A stretch of DNA of 64,000 nt from Neobacillus niacini (lineage in GTDB: Bacteria > Bacillota > Bacilli > Bacillales > Cytobacillaceae). This document shows positions 45,897 to 55,000 of the stretch, piece after piece. Each line of letters opens with the position of its first letter. Positions within the stretch are counted from its first letter, which is position 1. Where the stretch lies: assembly GCF_019749295.1 (NCBI RefSeq), contig NZ_JACWFG010000026.1, positions 62,001 to 126,000 on the forward strand. The letters are read 5' to 3'. A model generated the notes under the pieces. That model was not told the origin of the DNA, made no database searches, and saw only the letters and a list, made by a program, of their open reading frames with translations. The translations under genes were made by a program, and so were the position numbers.

Positions 45897-46766
45897 TCAT
45901 TTTGCTTTAAAAAGGCATGTTACCCATTCGTTACTTTGTTTCTTTTCCTTCAAAGTGAATCCTGCATTTATAAATAAAGTCTCTACCCTATGGAAATTCC
46001 ATTGGAGCATACCTGAGGTTATAAATGTAGTGTCCTTGCATTCTAAAAGTCTTTGGGCTTTAAGGATATCTATATTTTCCTGTGTTCCGATATTAAGGAA
46101 GATCCAATCATATTTTTTATTGATTAGATTTTTATTCTTGATTAAATCACTTTGAAACACATTCACCGGTTTCACACTATTTAATTCACACTGATACAAA
46201 ATTTCCCGTTTGACCGGCTGGATGTCATATGTATCAATCGTACCTGCACCCTTTAGCGCAGCCGCAACACTTAGTACTCCTGAACCCGCCCCGATATCCG
46301 CAACTCGCAGCCCTGTAAAATCATCTTGTAATATGAAGGACAAGCAGTCTTTTGTGGTTTCATGATAGCCTGTACCAAAATTCCCTTGGGAGTCTAGTAC
46401 AATCCGCTTTTCTTTGTCGTAAAGATTCCTTCTATCCGGCGTCGTGATGATCCAGCCCTTCTCAAGGAAAATGTCATCAAATGTCTTCTGGTAATTCAGC
46501 TCGTTTACTTCCTTAACCACTAGACTGGACTCATCAATGGCTAATAATTCTACTAACTGACGTCGTTCCCTTGCTTCGATATAATTATCTATGTAGATAT
46601 TAAGTTCTGTTGTTTCATCCCTTTTCTCAACAAAGGCATAGCCGTTGGCATCTGTGACGACATCTAATGGAACCTCATAAAACGTTTGGTAGTAGCCTTT
46701 TTGGTATAAATGAGTAATGACTCTCTCGATTTTTTTTGTCGGGAGTCTTACGGTTATTTCATACAT
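45897..46766 (-). CDS. PrmA-like (ribosomal protein L11) methyltransferase
   Basis: About 289 residues from ATG 46766, 8 bases after AGGAG. The C-terminal half is a SAM-dependent methyltransferase with motif I in DIGAGSGVLSVAAALKGA and motif II near TYDIQP. The N-terminal half is a substrate-recruitment domain as in PrmA but poorly alike. The post-motif NPP-like site reads FLNIG, so a different substrate from L11 is possible. Bacillus has another, typical prmA elsewhere; this may be a paralogue (inference). Confidence 0.75.
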   Translation of the reverse strand: MYEITVRLPTKKIERVITHLYQKGYYQTFYEVPLDVVTDANGYAFVEKRDETTELNIYIDNYIEARERRQLVELLAIDESSLVVKEVNELNYQKTFDDIFLEKGWIITTPDRRNLYDKEKRIVLDSQGNFGTGYHETTKDCLSFILQDDFTGLRVADIGAGSGVLSVAAALKGAGTIDTYDIQPVKREILYQCELNSVKPVNVFQSDLIKNKNLINKKYDWIFLNIGTQENIDILKAQRLLECKDTTFITSGMLQWNFHRVETLFINAGFTLKEKKQSNEWVTCLFKAK

Positions 46767-46982
46767 TGTTAATTCTCCTAGCACCTGGCATTATAAATCA
46801 TACTTTTTATCATTATCGCCAGTTGAACGGAAATGAAAACGTCTTACATGACAAACACTGAAAGCATGGTGAAGGAATTCACATCATGTTTCTATATAAC
46901 TCTCAATTCATCAACAAAGAATAATTAAAATTTTTACAGGAACAATAGGTATGTAATAATTAATGGCAGGAGGCTAACATTG

Positions 46983-47147
46983 GTGAAGTCTAACAACGAG
47001 AAATCGAAGAGTGAATTAAATAAAATGGAAGAGTTTTTACTTGATAAAACCGATAATGTACAGGTTGACAAGAATATCACTTCCGCTAAAGATGGATTTC
47101 GGTACGATTACAATGATTCTTCTGATTTTAATGAGGGTAATCTCTAA
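46983..47147 (+). CDS. Small acidic hydrophilic protein, 54 residues
   Basis: An open frame from GTG 46983 (or TTG 46980) to TAA 47147, with AGGAGG 6-9 bases upstream and a clean terminator 40 bases downstream. The protein is hydrophilic, rich in K, N, D and S (VKSNNEKSKSELNKMEEFLL near the start, YDYNDSSDFNEGNL at the end). No family recognised. Ribosome site, stop and terminator together make it a credible small gene; composition recalls small stress or spore proteins of Bacillus. Confidence 0.65.
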   Translation: MKSNNEKSKSELNKMEEFLLDKTDNVQVDKNITSAKDGFRYDYNDSSDFNEGNL

Positions 47148-47186
47148 CCATGTTGAACTCATGATAAAATACGGTGAAACCATAAA

Positions 47187-47218
47187 AACAGACAGAAAAC
47201 ATTCCCTGTCTGTTTTTT
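47187..47218 (+). terminator. Bidirectional terminator
   Basis: Stem AACAGACAG / CTGTCTGTT with a 10-base loop and T-runs on both strands. It ends the 54-residue gene and the GH35 gene on the other strand. Confidence 0.8.
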
Positions 47219-47250
47219 CATGTCTCAACTAGTAATTTCTCTAAATTTTT

Positions 47251-49584
47251 TTATGCCATGTCTATTTCAAGTTCACGAATTGCTGTCACCTTAATGGTTT
47301 TAATCTCTGCAATTTGTTTATTGATTACCTCAGCTCTTGCTGCCATTGGTGAATCACTCTTCACAAAGCTGCCTTCTTTTAATGGCGAGATATAAATATA
47401 CATTCCTTTTGCTAATAGGTCTTGTTTATGCTGGTACAGGCCGATTTCCCAAGTAGTATTATTACAAAAATTATCATGAATGAGCTCACCATCGATAAAC
47501 GCATACCCAATATCGCCGACATAGTCAATTTGAAGAAGAAGTTCCTTTACATCGACAAAAGCCTCGGGCTGAAAATCAATCACAGCTTTATTTTGGTTGA
47601 CCATTTTTACTTCTAAGTCTGTACAGGTTTCAATGAGTGTTTTCTTATTTACCTGGAATAAGCCATGGTTCCCACTAGAAATTTCCTCTCCCGCAATTAC
47701 AATCGGGGAATTAAAACCAGGAAATGATTTTATTTCAACCGTCTCTAGACCTTCGCATTCTAGTCTTATCTTTTCTTCACTTACCAGTATGGCTGCATTC
47801 GTAATGATAACCTGTTCGTTCCCTTTATATTGAAACTTCCAAAAATTCAAGCTTTGTTCATATGTCAACGTACAAACATAAAGCCTTCTACCCGATTTCA
47901 ATGTGATATCAACCAGACTAATCTCCTCATTACTTACTTGTATCAACGTATGTTCATCAGAAATGATATTTCCTTTATCTACACTTACCTCTAGGATCTC
48001 ATCACTTTCAAAATAATACTCACCATTCATTCCTTTAGGAGTAAAGAAGAAAAAGTATGTTTCACCCTCATGGTCTATGCTTGTTAGTAATTGAGTGGTT
48101 GAATACTTAAGATTAATACCTTTCAAATCCAAATTAAATGGAAGGATACAGCACTCATCCTTCGTTAACGACATACTGCCGGTTTTAGGAAAGCATATTT
48201 CTTCATTCTCAAGGTTAACTGTAATTGAAAAGTCTTTTTGGTCTTTTGTTTCGACATGGTCCTGATAATTATTAATAAAAACAAATCCAGAATCTTGATG
48301 TGCTCTTACAGCAAACCTTAACGTTTCTATATCATATGGATCCAGATTTCTCGTATCATAGGGAAGGACTGTTTTCGTTCGACAGAAGCTTTCCTCCACA
48401 GTTTGATAAAAGTAGTGTTGACGCTTTAATCTTTTATATGACTCTCTTATTTGTCCAAATTCACCAATTGGCGCTTGGTAGTCGTAGGAGATTTTAGGTG
48501 TAGCATTCTCATTTAAGAAAGGTGTCTTTTTCCCCTTCGGATTTGAGCCGCCATGAAAAACATAGTAGCCAACAAAGTTACATCCACCGGCTACCTTCAT
48601 TTCTGCCATCGCATCAACACTTTCATATGGCAGCTTGAATCTATATTTATAGAAAACGGTCATACCGCCTCCCATTTCACAGCAGGCAAATGGCAGACTC
48701 TCAGGACTATAGGCAGGATCAAACCCATAGTTCTTCTGATGGTTGTTATGGTAGTCTCTAAAGATAAATTCAGGAGTAGCAGGGTGCTCCTTCACATCAC
48801 CATAGAAAATCCATGGCCAAAACGCGTAGCCTCCCCATAATGGGAGTACCTCTTCAACAGGTGCTGCTGCGCCTCCCCAGCCCGTACTCGTATAGATGGG
48901 TGTTTCTATTCCAGCTTGGATGGCTAACTCCTTTAGTTTAACAATATGTGCCTCTCCATCTCTGCCGCCGGGTAACCACTCATTACCGGTTCCATTGGTT
49001 ATTTCCCACGGTGCACCTGCATGTTCATACTCATTCTCAATCTGGGTTCCGATGATAGGTCCACCCTCTTTAAAGAGATACCCTTGAATCTGTTTTCCGA
49101 TTTCTTGATAGAACCTTTCCACATATGTCAAATATTCTTGATCATTTGAACGAAGCTCAAAGGGTCTCCCGAAGAGCCAATCCGGTATTCCGCCATTTCT
49201 TGCCTCACCATGTGCAAATGGACCAATTCTCAATATGACTCTCATACCATGCTTCCCGCAAAGCCTGACAAATTCCCTGAGGTTCTTATTTTCTTCCCAT
49301 TCAAATATTCCTTGTTCCTCTTCATGATGATTCCAAAAAATATACGTTGGGATAATATTAATCCCACCCATTTTCATTTTAATGATTTCATCTTCCCATT
49401 TTGCACTATTATATCGGCTGAAATGGAACTCACCGCTTATGCCGAAAAACGGCCGGCCATTTTGCTCCATATAGTAGTTTGTAAAGCTATAACTTTCTCC
49501 TGCTAAATTGGATCCACCAAGTTTTGGCTCTAGTGGGTATATCTCTTTTTGCGTATTTTTAACATCGATACTATATGCTATCAT
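47251..49584 (-). CDS. GH35-family beta-galactosidase
   Basis: About 777 residues from ATG 49584, 10 bases after GGAGG. The N-terminal TIM barrel has the GH35 blocks GRPFFGISGEFHFSRY, GGINIIPTYIFWNHHE, RIGPFAHGEARNGGIPDWL, the acid/base in GTQIENEYEH and a nucleophile glutamate in CCEMGGGM. C-terminal beta domains follow. No signal peptide, so it acts on imported galactosides. Single gene with no transporter beside it. Confidence 0.9.
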   Translation of the reverse strand: MIAYSIDVKNTQKEIYPLEPKLGGSNLAGESYSFTNYYMEQNGRPFFGISGEFHFSRYNSAKWEDEIIKMKMGGINIIPTYIFWNHHEEEQGIFEWEENKNLREFVRLCGKHGMRVILRIGPFAHGEARNGGIPDWLFGRPFELRSNDQEYLTYVERFYQEIGKQIQGYLFKEGGPIIGTQIENEYEHAGAPWEITNGTGNEWLPGGRDGEAHIVKLKELAIQAGIETPIYTSTGWGGAAAPVEEVLPLWGGYAFWPWIFYGDVKEHPATPEFIFRDYHNNHQKNYGFDPAYSPESLPFACCEMGGGMTVFYKYRFKLPYESVDAMAEMKVAGGCNFVGYYVFHGGSNPKGKKTPFLNENATPKISYDYQAPIGEFGQIRESYKRLKRQHYFYQTVEESFCRTKTVLPYDTRNLDPYDIETLRFAVRAHQDSGFVFINNYQDHVETKDQKDFSITVNLENEEICFPKTGSMSLTKDECCILPFNLDLKGINLKYSTTQLLTSIDHEGETYFFFFTPKGMNGEYYFESDEILEVSVDKGNIISDEHTLIQVSNEEISLVDITLKSGRRLYVCTLTYEQSLNFWKFQYKGNEQVIITNAAILVSEEKIRLECEGLETVEIKSFPGFNSPIVIAGEEISSGNHGLFQVNKKTLIETCTDLEVKMVNQNKAVIDFQPEAFVDVKELLLQIDYVGDIGYAFIDGELIHDNFCNNTTWEIGLYQHKQDLLAKGMYIYISPLKEGSFVKSDSPMAARAEVINKQIAEIKTIKVTAIRELEIDMA

Positions 49585-49909
49585 AAAACACTTGCCTCCA
49601 TCCAATTGGCAAACAGGTTTTTGACCTAACCCGCTTTTTGTTCTCAGTTATGACTGAATGTAAATTTTACTGGTGATTGAAAAATAGGCGGAGAAATTCC
49701 GGTTAGATTGGGAAATACCCATATTTCCTTAAAGATAAGCGGAGTTTTTCCGCTTATCTTATCCAAATCGTTGGATTTTGGTCTTATTTAGAGCCGTTAA
49801 CCGGAATTTCTCCGCTTATATCTGCTCATTAAGCTGCCTCTATAGACATTAGGCGGAAAATCTCCGCCTTTTAATTCACAATCATCAACAATGAATAGTA
49901 ACTTTTGTT
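49585..49909. other. Intergenic region upstream of GH35
   Basis: 325 bases without a gene. It is dominated by the inverted-repeat element at 49688-49815 and a further copy of the GGCGGAaaa-tCTCCGCC motif at 49852-49868 that could act as a terminator-like hairpin on the plus strand. Confidence 0.5.
49688..49815. repeat. Small inverted-repeat element with GCGGA motifs
   Basis: Bounded by a perfect 18-bp inverted repeat, GCGGAGAAATTCCGGTTA at 49688-49705 and its complement at 49798-49815. Inside is an 11-bp perfect hairpin AGATAAGCGGA / TCCGCTTATCT (49733-49759). It resembles small interspersed palindromic repeats seen between genes in Bacillus; mobility is not shown. Confidence 0.6.
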
Positions 49910-50746
49910 TTAAACCCGTTCCCATAAAGAACGAGCAATCTTTGCAAACTGCAGTGCCTGTGTCCAGCGGTCGCCAACCTCTTGCCCGCGAACTGTAATC
50001 GCATAAGGCGGCGGCCCCAACTCGCAAACAAAAGGAAACACATCTTCTTTTTCTGCCGTTTGACGCCAACTGCGCATCCCTTTAAGCCACCAACGTTGAA
50101 AGTGTACTAACATCGGCTGTTCAAACGCGCTATCAAGGGCACCATCCCGACCAACGGGGATATCTATTTGTACCTGCTCCCCGTTCGATACTCGGGCATG
50201 TATGCTCTTCGTCCGAGGGAGTAGCTTCTGGAGTAGCTCCTCTGCCTCATCAGATACCGTCCGCATTTCCCCGGCAACAACATAATGGGAGAAGTCAACC
50301 GTCAGCTCAAGCCCAGGCAAGCGCTCTGTATACTCTACCGTGCGGAGCAGATCCTGAGTGATTGTGCCGCGATGTGTTTCAATATAAGCCGGGATGCCTG
50401 CAGACCGAGACAACTCCTCCATGTCCGCAAGCAATTGCACCGCTTGCTCTCCCACCAGAAACGGCCTCATTACCTGTACATTGACAAAATCTACCCTTCC
50501 GAACGATTTTGCCTTACAAAGAAACAACTTCAGTTCCTCCGCACTTTTTGGATAAGCGTTTACGCTATATGAAAGGTTGTATTTATCCAGCAACTCGTGC
50601 CATTTTTCGGCTTCCCTGCCCTCTACAAGCATCCCATTAATTCCGTCGTAGCCTGCTTCGGCGATGAAACGGACCTTCTCCTCCATACTCCATTCGTTAC
50701 CAGCGCCGCTTTCAACTCCAAGTCCGTTCATCCCCCACCAAGACAT
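49910..50746 (-). CDS. Sugar phosphate isomerase/epimerase-like TIM-barrel protein
   Basis: About 278 residues from ATG 50746, 5 bases after GAGG; upstream in-frame ATGs overlap the preceding gene. AP-endonuclease-2/xylose-isomerase-like fold: AGYDGINGML, then YIETHRGTITQDL and LELTVDFSHYVVAG supply candidate metal ligands (Glu, His, Asp). Base composition is richer in G+C than the surroundings. It follows a PhyH dioxygenase and shares its operon. Substrate unknown. Confidence 0.75.
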   Translation of the reverse strand: MSWWGMNGLGVESGAGNEWSMEEKVRFIAEAGYDGINGMLVEGREAEKWHELLDKYNLSYSVNAYPKSAEELKLFLCKAKSFGRVDFVNVQVMRPFLVGEQAVQLLADMEELSRSAGIPAYIETHRGTITQDLLRTVEYTERLPGLELTVDFSHYVVAGEMRTVSDEAEELLQKLLPRTKSIHARVSNGEQVQIDIPVGRDGALDSAFEQPMLVHFQRWWLKGMRSWRQTAEKEDVFPFVCELGPPPYAITVRGQEVGDRWTQALQFAKIARSLWERV

Positions 50747-50771
50747 TAGGACCTCGAGCCGTGGCTCATGC

Positions 50772-51581
50772 TTAGTGAAAATACGGGGCTTCATACTCAA
50801 CGCCGCACGGACCTCCATCCGGATTACTTTCTAGTTCCAGTGGTGTTCCATCCGCACGGAACAGAGGACGATAATGTGTGGCAATGTGGGTAGCCGAACT
50901 GTTCGCGTAGTGGCAAATGAACGAGCGGCGGAAACAATCTTTCGTCTTATTACGATACGAGCCGTGAATCAGATTCCCATTGAAAAAGAGTACATCTCCC
51001 CTCTCCAGTACGGCCGGAATCGCCTTTTGATCTTTCGGTGGCTTCACATAGTGTGTAGTGAACGACTCCTTGGAATCGGATTCATCAGGACATACAATTT
51101 CATACGTATTTGTCTTTGGAACTACTAGCAGCCCGCCGTTCTCCTCATCCGCCGCATCAATTGCCGTCCAAGCAGCAATGCAGTTGCCTGGCTCGACCTT
51201 TAAGTAAAAGTTATCCTGATGAAGCGCCTGTCCACGTGCACCCGGGGGCTTGTAATAGAACATGCTTTGTGCCGCCAATGGTTCCTCCTCATACAAATCA
51301 GCCAGCACATCCATGACCGGTTTATGCAGCATATATCGTTTAGCAGTTTCATTAAAGCGGTGTGGATGCATAACTCTTGGATAACGCTTTAGCGGATCTG
51401 TTGTTTCCTTTTGCAAATCTGGCTCAAAATACCCTGGAATCACCTTATTACTAATATCCTCAAAAGTTTTGTCAATCTCCGCCAAGTGCTCCTCCACAAA
51501 CAATCCTTTAACGATTAAATACCCTTCCGTTTCAAACTTTCGCTTTTGCTCATGCGTTAACACTCGATGATTATACACCAT
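50772..51581 (-). CDS. Phytanoyl-CoA dioxygenase (PhyH)-family protein
   Basis: 269 residues, Fe(II)/2-oxoglutarate dioxygenase fold: ALHQDNFYLKVEPG supplies His and Asp, and LIHGSYRNKT the distal His and Arg of the 2-oxoglutarate site. It hydroxylates an unknown small molecule. It heads a two-gene operon with the TIM-barrel gene, divergent from the AraC regulator at 51779. G+C-rich third positions set it apart from neighbours. A second PhyH protein is encoded at 59342-60124. Confidence 0.87.
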   Translation of the reverse strand: MVYNHRVLTHEQKRKFETEGYLIVKGLFVEEHLAEIDKTFEDISNKVIPGYFEPDLQKETTDPLKRYPRVMHPHRFNETAKRYMLHKPVMDVLADLYEEEPLAAQSMFYYKPPGARGQALHQDNFYLKVEPGNCIAAWTAIDAADEENGGLLVVPKTNTYEIVCPDESDSKESFTTHYVKPPKDQKAIPAVLERGDVLFFNGNLIHGSYRNKTKDCFRRSFICHYANSSATHIATHYRPLFRADGTPLELESNPDGGPCGVEYEAPYFH

Positions 51582-51778
51582 GTCTTCGCCCCCCTAATTC
51601 TACTGAAGTGATATTTATCACACCTTCATTATAAGGATGAAATATAGACTAGAAGAAGTATTAATCTTGCTAACAATGCATACGATTCTGCTATTTCTTC
51701 ACTAGTACACCTTGTGTGCTTCTGTCAGTTAAGCTAGACTAACCTTATTAAAATAATGATAAAAAAAGGATGAGGATT

Positions 51779-52588
51779 ATGGAATTAGACAGCCCCTCGA
51801 ACTATGATGGATTGGCCAGCGGTATTGTGATCGCCGGACATTTCCACGAAAGCGACACCTATTCTACTGTACGGCCGGCAGGAATGAGTGACTGGCTTAT
51901 CACTTATACGCTAGGCGGTGAAGGGTATTTCGAGGCAGATGGCTTAGAGGAGCATGTAATTGCCGGTGACGTTACCCTGTTAAAGCCGGGATCACCTCAT
52001 CGTTACGGCACGCCTAAAGGAAAGAGCTGGCATTTTGTATGGGCACATTTTACTGGCGGATTAATGGACGCGAGTCTGCTGCCACTCGAAGCGCTGACCA
52101 ACCGGCAGATTGATCAGCATGCGGTGAGGGAGCGAATCTATCACGCATTTCTGCGAATTTTGTCTGACTCTCGGGAACAAGGTGCTTATTGGCACGAGCT
52201 GTGCTTGGGCTCGCTGCGGGAGGTCTTGATGCTGCTCGCAAAACAGCAATCAAGCGGGTTTGATCCGCGAATTGAAGAAACGCTATTTTTGCTCGCCCAG
52301 CGGATGCAGGAAAGTGTTCGAGTTGAGGAGCTGGCCCGTAGTGTTGGGCTCTCCGCCTCGAGACTATCGCATCTATTTAAAGAAAATACAGGTGAATCCA
52401 TTGTGGAGGCACTTAACCGCATGAGGATTAAGCAGGCTGCATTGCTTCTTGCACATACGAATCGGAATGCAACAGAAATAGCACATGACGTGGGCTTTCA
52501 AAATTACAACCACTTTACCCGGCAGTTTCGCAAATATATAGGGCTTACTCCAAGCGAATTCATCCATAACGTCCGGGCCAAAGAGTGA
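51779..52588 (+). CDS. AraC-family transcriptional regulator
   Basis: 269 residues from ATG 51779, 8 bases after AAGGA. N-terminal cupin-like sensor (GDVTLLKPGSPHRYG) and C-terminal double HTH with ARSVGLSASRLSHLFKENTGESI and ATEIAHDVGFQNYNHFTRQFRKYIGLTPSEF, split here into two motifs. Divergent from the PhyH operon, which it likely controls in response to a sugar. Same foreign-looking composition. Confidence 0.9.
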   Translation: MELDSPSNYDGLASGIVIAGHFHESDTYSTVRPAGMSDWLITYTLGGEGYFEADGLEEHVIAGDVTLLKPGSPHRYGTPKGKSWHFVWAHFTGGLMDASLLPLEALTNRQIDQHAVRERIYHAFLRILSDSREQGAYWHELCLGSLREVLMLLAKQQSSGFDPRIEETLFLLAQRMQESVRVEELARSVGLSASRLSHLFKENTGESIVEALNRMRIKQAALLLAHTNRNATEIAHDVGFQNYNHFTRQFRKYIGLTPSEFIHNVRAKE

Positions 52589-52695
52589 ATAGCCTAACCC
52601 CAATTAAATTTCAACTCAGGTGATGCATAGGGGTTACGTATATTAATTAAAAACAAGTAAAGTCCACACCCACAAGCTTCATTTAAAATAAAAAT

Positions 52696-52716
52696 GAGCT
52701 GCAATATTTGCAGCTC
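52696..52716 (-). terminator. Terminator after the histidine-kinase remnant
   Basis: A perfect 9-bp stem GAGCTGCAA / TTGCAGCTC with a 3-base loop and, on the minus strand, ATTTTTATTTT after it. It would have ended the intact kinase gene. Confidence 0.75.
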
Positions 52717-52730
52717 TCTTTACTTACCCC

Positions 52731-52876
52731 TTATGTTGCTGGAAACCGAATCGTAACGGCCGTTCCCTTCCCTTTTTCGCTGTCAAAGAGGATGGTACCT
52801 TTATACTTAGCAGCAATATTAAAGCAAATCATCTTCCCTAGGCTGTTCCTCTTCTTATTATTTAATAAATCCAAAA
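52731..52876 (-). pseudogene. Remnant of a sensor histidine kinase (C-terminal ATPase end)
   Basis: About 45 codons without start, ending in TAA at 52731. The last part, KYKGTILFDSEKGKGTAVTI, is the conserved GKGTxVTI end of a HATPase domain, and RNSLGKMICFNIA fits the preceding G2 box with decay. An in-frame stop lies immediately upstream, and no further kinase sequence is visible. Confidence 0.65.
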
Positions 52877-53000
52877 CCTAAAAAAATCAAGCATACTGTT
52901 AAATAAAAATTTGATAATAACATCATATTAAATAAAGGTGGAAATTCAATACATACTGTAAAAGAGGTCTCAACCTGCAAAACTTTTTGGAGGAAATTTT

Positions 53001-54014
53001 ATGACAGAAATTAGCCATCCCCTGGAACTAACATCAGCAGAAATAGCAAATCTATGGACTCAATACATGAACGATTCCTTATCAATATGTATTCTTACTC
53101 ATTCAATCGAAAAGGCAAAAGACCAAGATATTAAAGAAATTCTTCAATTTGCCCTTAGTCTTGCAGAATCCCATATCGTTAAAATTACAGAATTTTTTAG
53201 TACAGAAAATTTCCCTATACCAAAGGGATTTTCAATAGAAGAAGACGTTAATTTAAATGCCCCTCCACTATTTACTGATGCATTTATGATAGATTATATG
53301 CACGTTATGACATTACTTGGATTAACCGGGTATGCAGGAGCAGTTGCAACCTCATGTAGAGAAGACCAAATAGACTACTTTATAAAATGCAACAATCAAA
53401 CAATGGAATTACATAAACGCATTATATCTGTCATGCTTACGAAAGGGCTATACAGCAGGCCTTCAAGAATTAATACACCAAGTCAAGTTGATTTCGTAGA
53501 TAGTCAACGTTATTTAACAGGATGGTTTGGAAAGAAACGACCTTTAAACGCGATTGAAATTAGTGGAATGAGTTTTAACATGAAAAAAGATGTAGCGAAA
53601 ACTGTTTTAGAATTGGGCTTTGGACAAGTATGCCAAACAAAAGAAATTCAAAAGTATTTCGACCGAGGAAAAAATATTTGTAAAAACCATTTTGGTTCTT
53701 TTAGCAATATGTTAACAAAGGAAGACTTATCTTCCCCAAAATCATGGGTTTCTGAAGTAACGAATTCCACCGTTTCCCCTTTTTCAGATAAATTGATGTT
53801 ATTTCATATTGTCACATTAGTTTCATCAGCAATTGGATATTATGGTGCTGGTTTATCGGTTACTCAAAGGAGAGATTTAGCGATTGAATACACTAGATTT
53901 ATGGCTGAAATGGGGTTATTTGCAGAGGATGGGGCACAACTATTGATAAAATACGGTTGGTTGGAACAGCCTCCGTTAGCTGATGACCGCGAAAAATTAG
54001 CCAATAAGAAGTAA
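53001..54014 (+). CDS. DUF3231-family protein
   Basis: 337 residues with two related helical halves (about 10-165 and 175-335), each with a LTSAEIANLWTQY/VTNSTVSPFSDKLM-type beginning; this CotF/ferritin-like duplication is usual for DUF3231. Family members are common in Bacillus and may be spore-associated, though function is not known. GGAGG 7 bases before the ATG; monocistronic with a terminator after it. Confidence 0.85.
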   Translation: MTEISHPLELTSAEIANLWTQYMNDSLSICILTHSIEKAKDQDIKEILQFALSLAESHIVKITEFFSTENFPIPKGFSIEEDVNLNAPPLFTDAFMIDYMHVMTLLGLTGYAGAVATSCREDQIDYFIKCNNQTMELHKRIISVMLTKGLYSRPSRINTPSQVDFVDSQRYLTGWFGKKRPLNAIEISGMSFNMKKDVAKTVLELGFGQVCQTKEIQKYFDRGKNICKNHFGSFSNMLTKEDLSSPKSWVSEVTNSTVSPFSDKLMLFHIVTLVSSAIGYYGAGLSVTQRRDLAIEYTRFMAEMGLFAEDGAQLLIKYGWLEQPPLADDREKLANKK

Positions 54015-54164
54015 TTTAGGTCCCCCTTAGTTGAAGAACTATAAAGATTTCTCACATAAAAGTATTTATTGAACATACAAGAAGATAACAACTTTCTCCA
54101 CTGTTTTTGCTCTTCTAATGTCTTTGTACCTGGGACGTTGAAACCTCTTATTTTAAGTTAAAAG

Positions 54165-54198
54165 CAGACGGAAAAATAACATTTCCGTCTGTTTTTTT
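54165..54198 (+). terminator. Bidirectional terminator
   Basis: Perfect 10-bp stem CAGACGGAAA / TTTCCGTCTG followed by seven T residues; T-rich on the other strand too. It separates the DUF3231 and siroheme reductase-like genes. Confidence 0.85.
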
Positions 54199-54228
54199 GC
54201 TCAAATAATAAATAAAATTAACTATTAA

Positions 54229-54843
54229 TCAATTAATGGTACTTTTCCCTATCCGCTTGAAAAATTTAAAGAATGTTTCTCGTCTTTTAGCCATTTGCGC
54301 ATATACAGCAATGACTTTTTCTACTTTATTGTACAATTCTTCTGGCGCTAGATTCTCCATTAGCAAGGAACCAACCTCTGCGTCTTTCCCTTTTGCCTTT
54401 CCTCCAACATATAAATTGTAACGTTCTCCTATTTTCATTACACCTATGTCGCTCAACATGGGTTCACCGCAGCCTACAGGACAGCCTGTATAAGCTACCT
54501 TTAGGGTAAATGGCACGGCTTTTCCTGCGATACGCTGATTTAACTCTTTTGCCACCGGCATACCTTCCTCTTCTTCCCCTTTGCAAAAATTACATGTTCT
54601 CAAACTTTTTACGAAGTTTCCAACTGGATAACATTCCAATCCCACACGTTGAAATTCTTCTATGATATCGCCTTCCTTATCTTCTGGAATTTCAATATAA
54701 AGCTGCTGGAATGTGGTTAATTCAATTTCCTCCTCTTCATCCATATATTTTGATATCATCACAAGTTGTTTTGCATTTAATTTGGCGCCAAACCCGATTC
54801 CCCCATTTATGGCATACTTAATTTTTTTGACATCGTTCACCAT
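54229..54843 (-). CDS. Siroheme/[4Fe-4S] nitrite/sulfite reductase-like protein, small form
   Basis: 204 residues from ATG 54843, 9 bases after GAGG. One ferredoxin-like half domain (NGGIGFGAKLNAKQL) and one siroheme-binding half with four cysteines, TCNFCKG and TGCPVGCGEP. Full assimilatory reductases have two such repeats and are twice as long; short stand-alone versions occur in Bacillus and are annotated as nitrite reductase. Whether this is a reductase, a siroheme carrier or a regulator is unclear. Confidence 0.75.
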   Translation of the reverse strand: MVNDVKKIKYAINGGIGFGAKLNAKQLVMISKYMDEEEEIELTTFQQLYIEIPEDKEGDIIEEFQRVGLECYPVGNFVKSLRTCNFCKGEEEEGMPVAKELNQRIAGKAVPFTLKVAYTGCPVGCGEPMLSDIGVMKIGERYNLYVGGKAKGKDAEVGSLLMENLAPEELYNKVEKVIAVYAQMAKRRETFFKFFKRIGKSTIN

Positions 54844-55000
54844 ACAAGCTTTCCTCACTTTCTAAAATTCTATTAAGCAGGTTTTTAAACATTTTACCAA
54901 CTACAAAAATACTGCCTTATACCTCTTGAGCTATATGTCTTCCTTTTTTAGGGTATGTTCGTATATACTGCTAGGGGGTATATTTAATTGTATTAGAACA

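Larger units (their letters stand above)
52589..53000. other. Intergenic region with kinase remnant
   Basis: 412 bases. It contains the histidine-kinase fragment at 52731-52876 and its terminator. Upstream of the DUF3231 gene a GGAGG site precedes the ATG. Nothing else was recognised. Confidence 0.4.

Noticed and set aside
49852-49868. GGCGGA hairpin as terminator of the TIM-barrel gene
   Set aside because: The T-run is on the plus strand, away from the gene it should end; more likely a copy of the local repeat.
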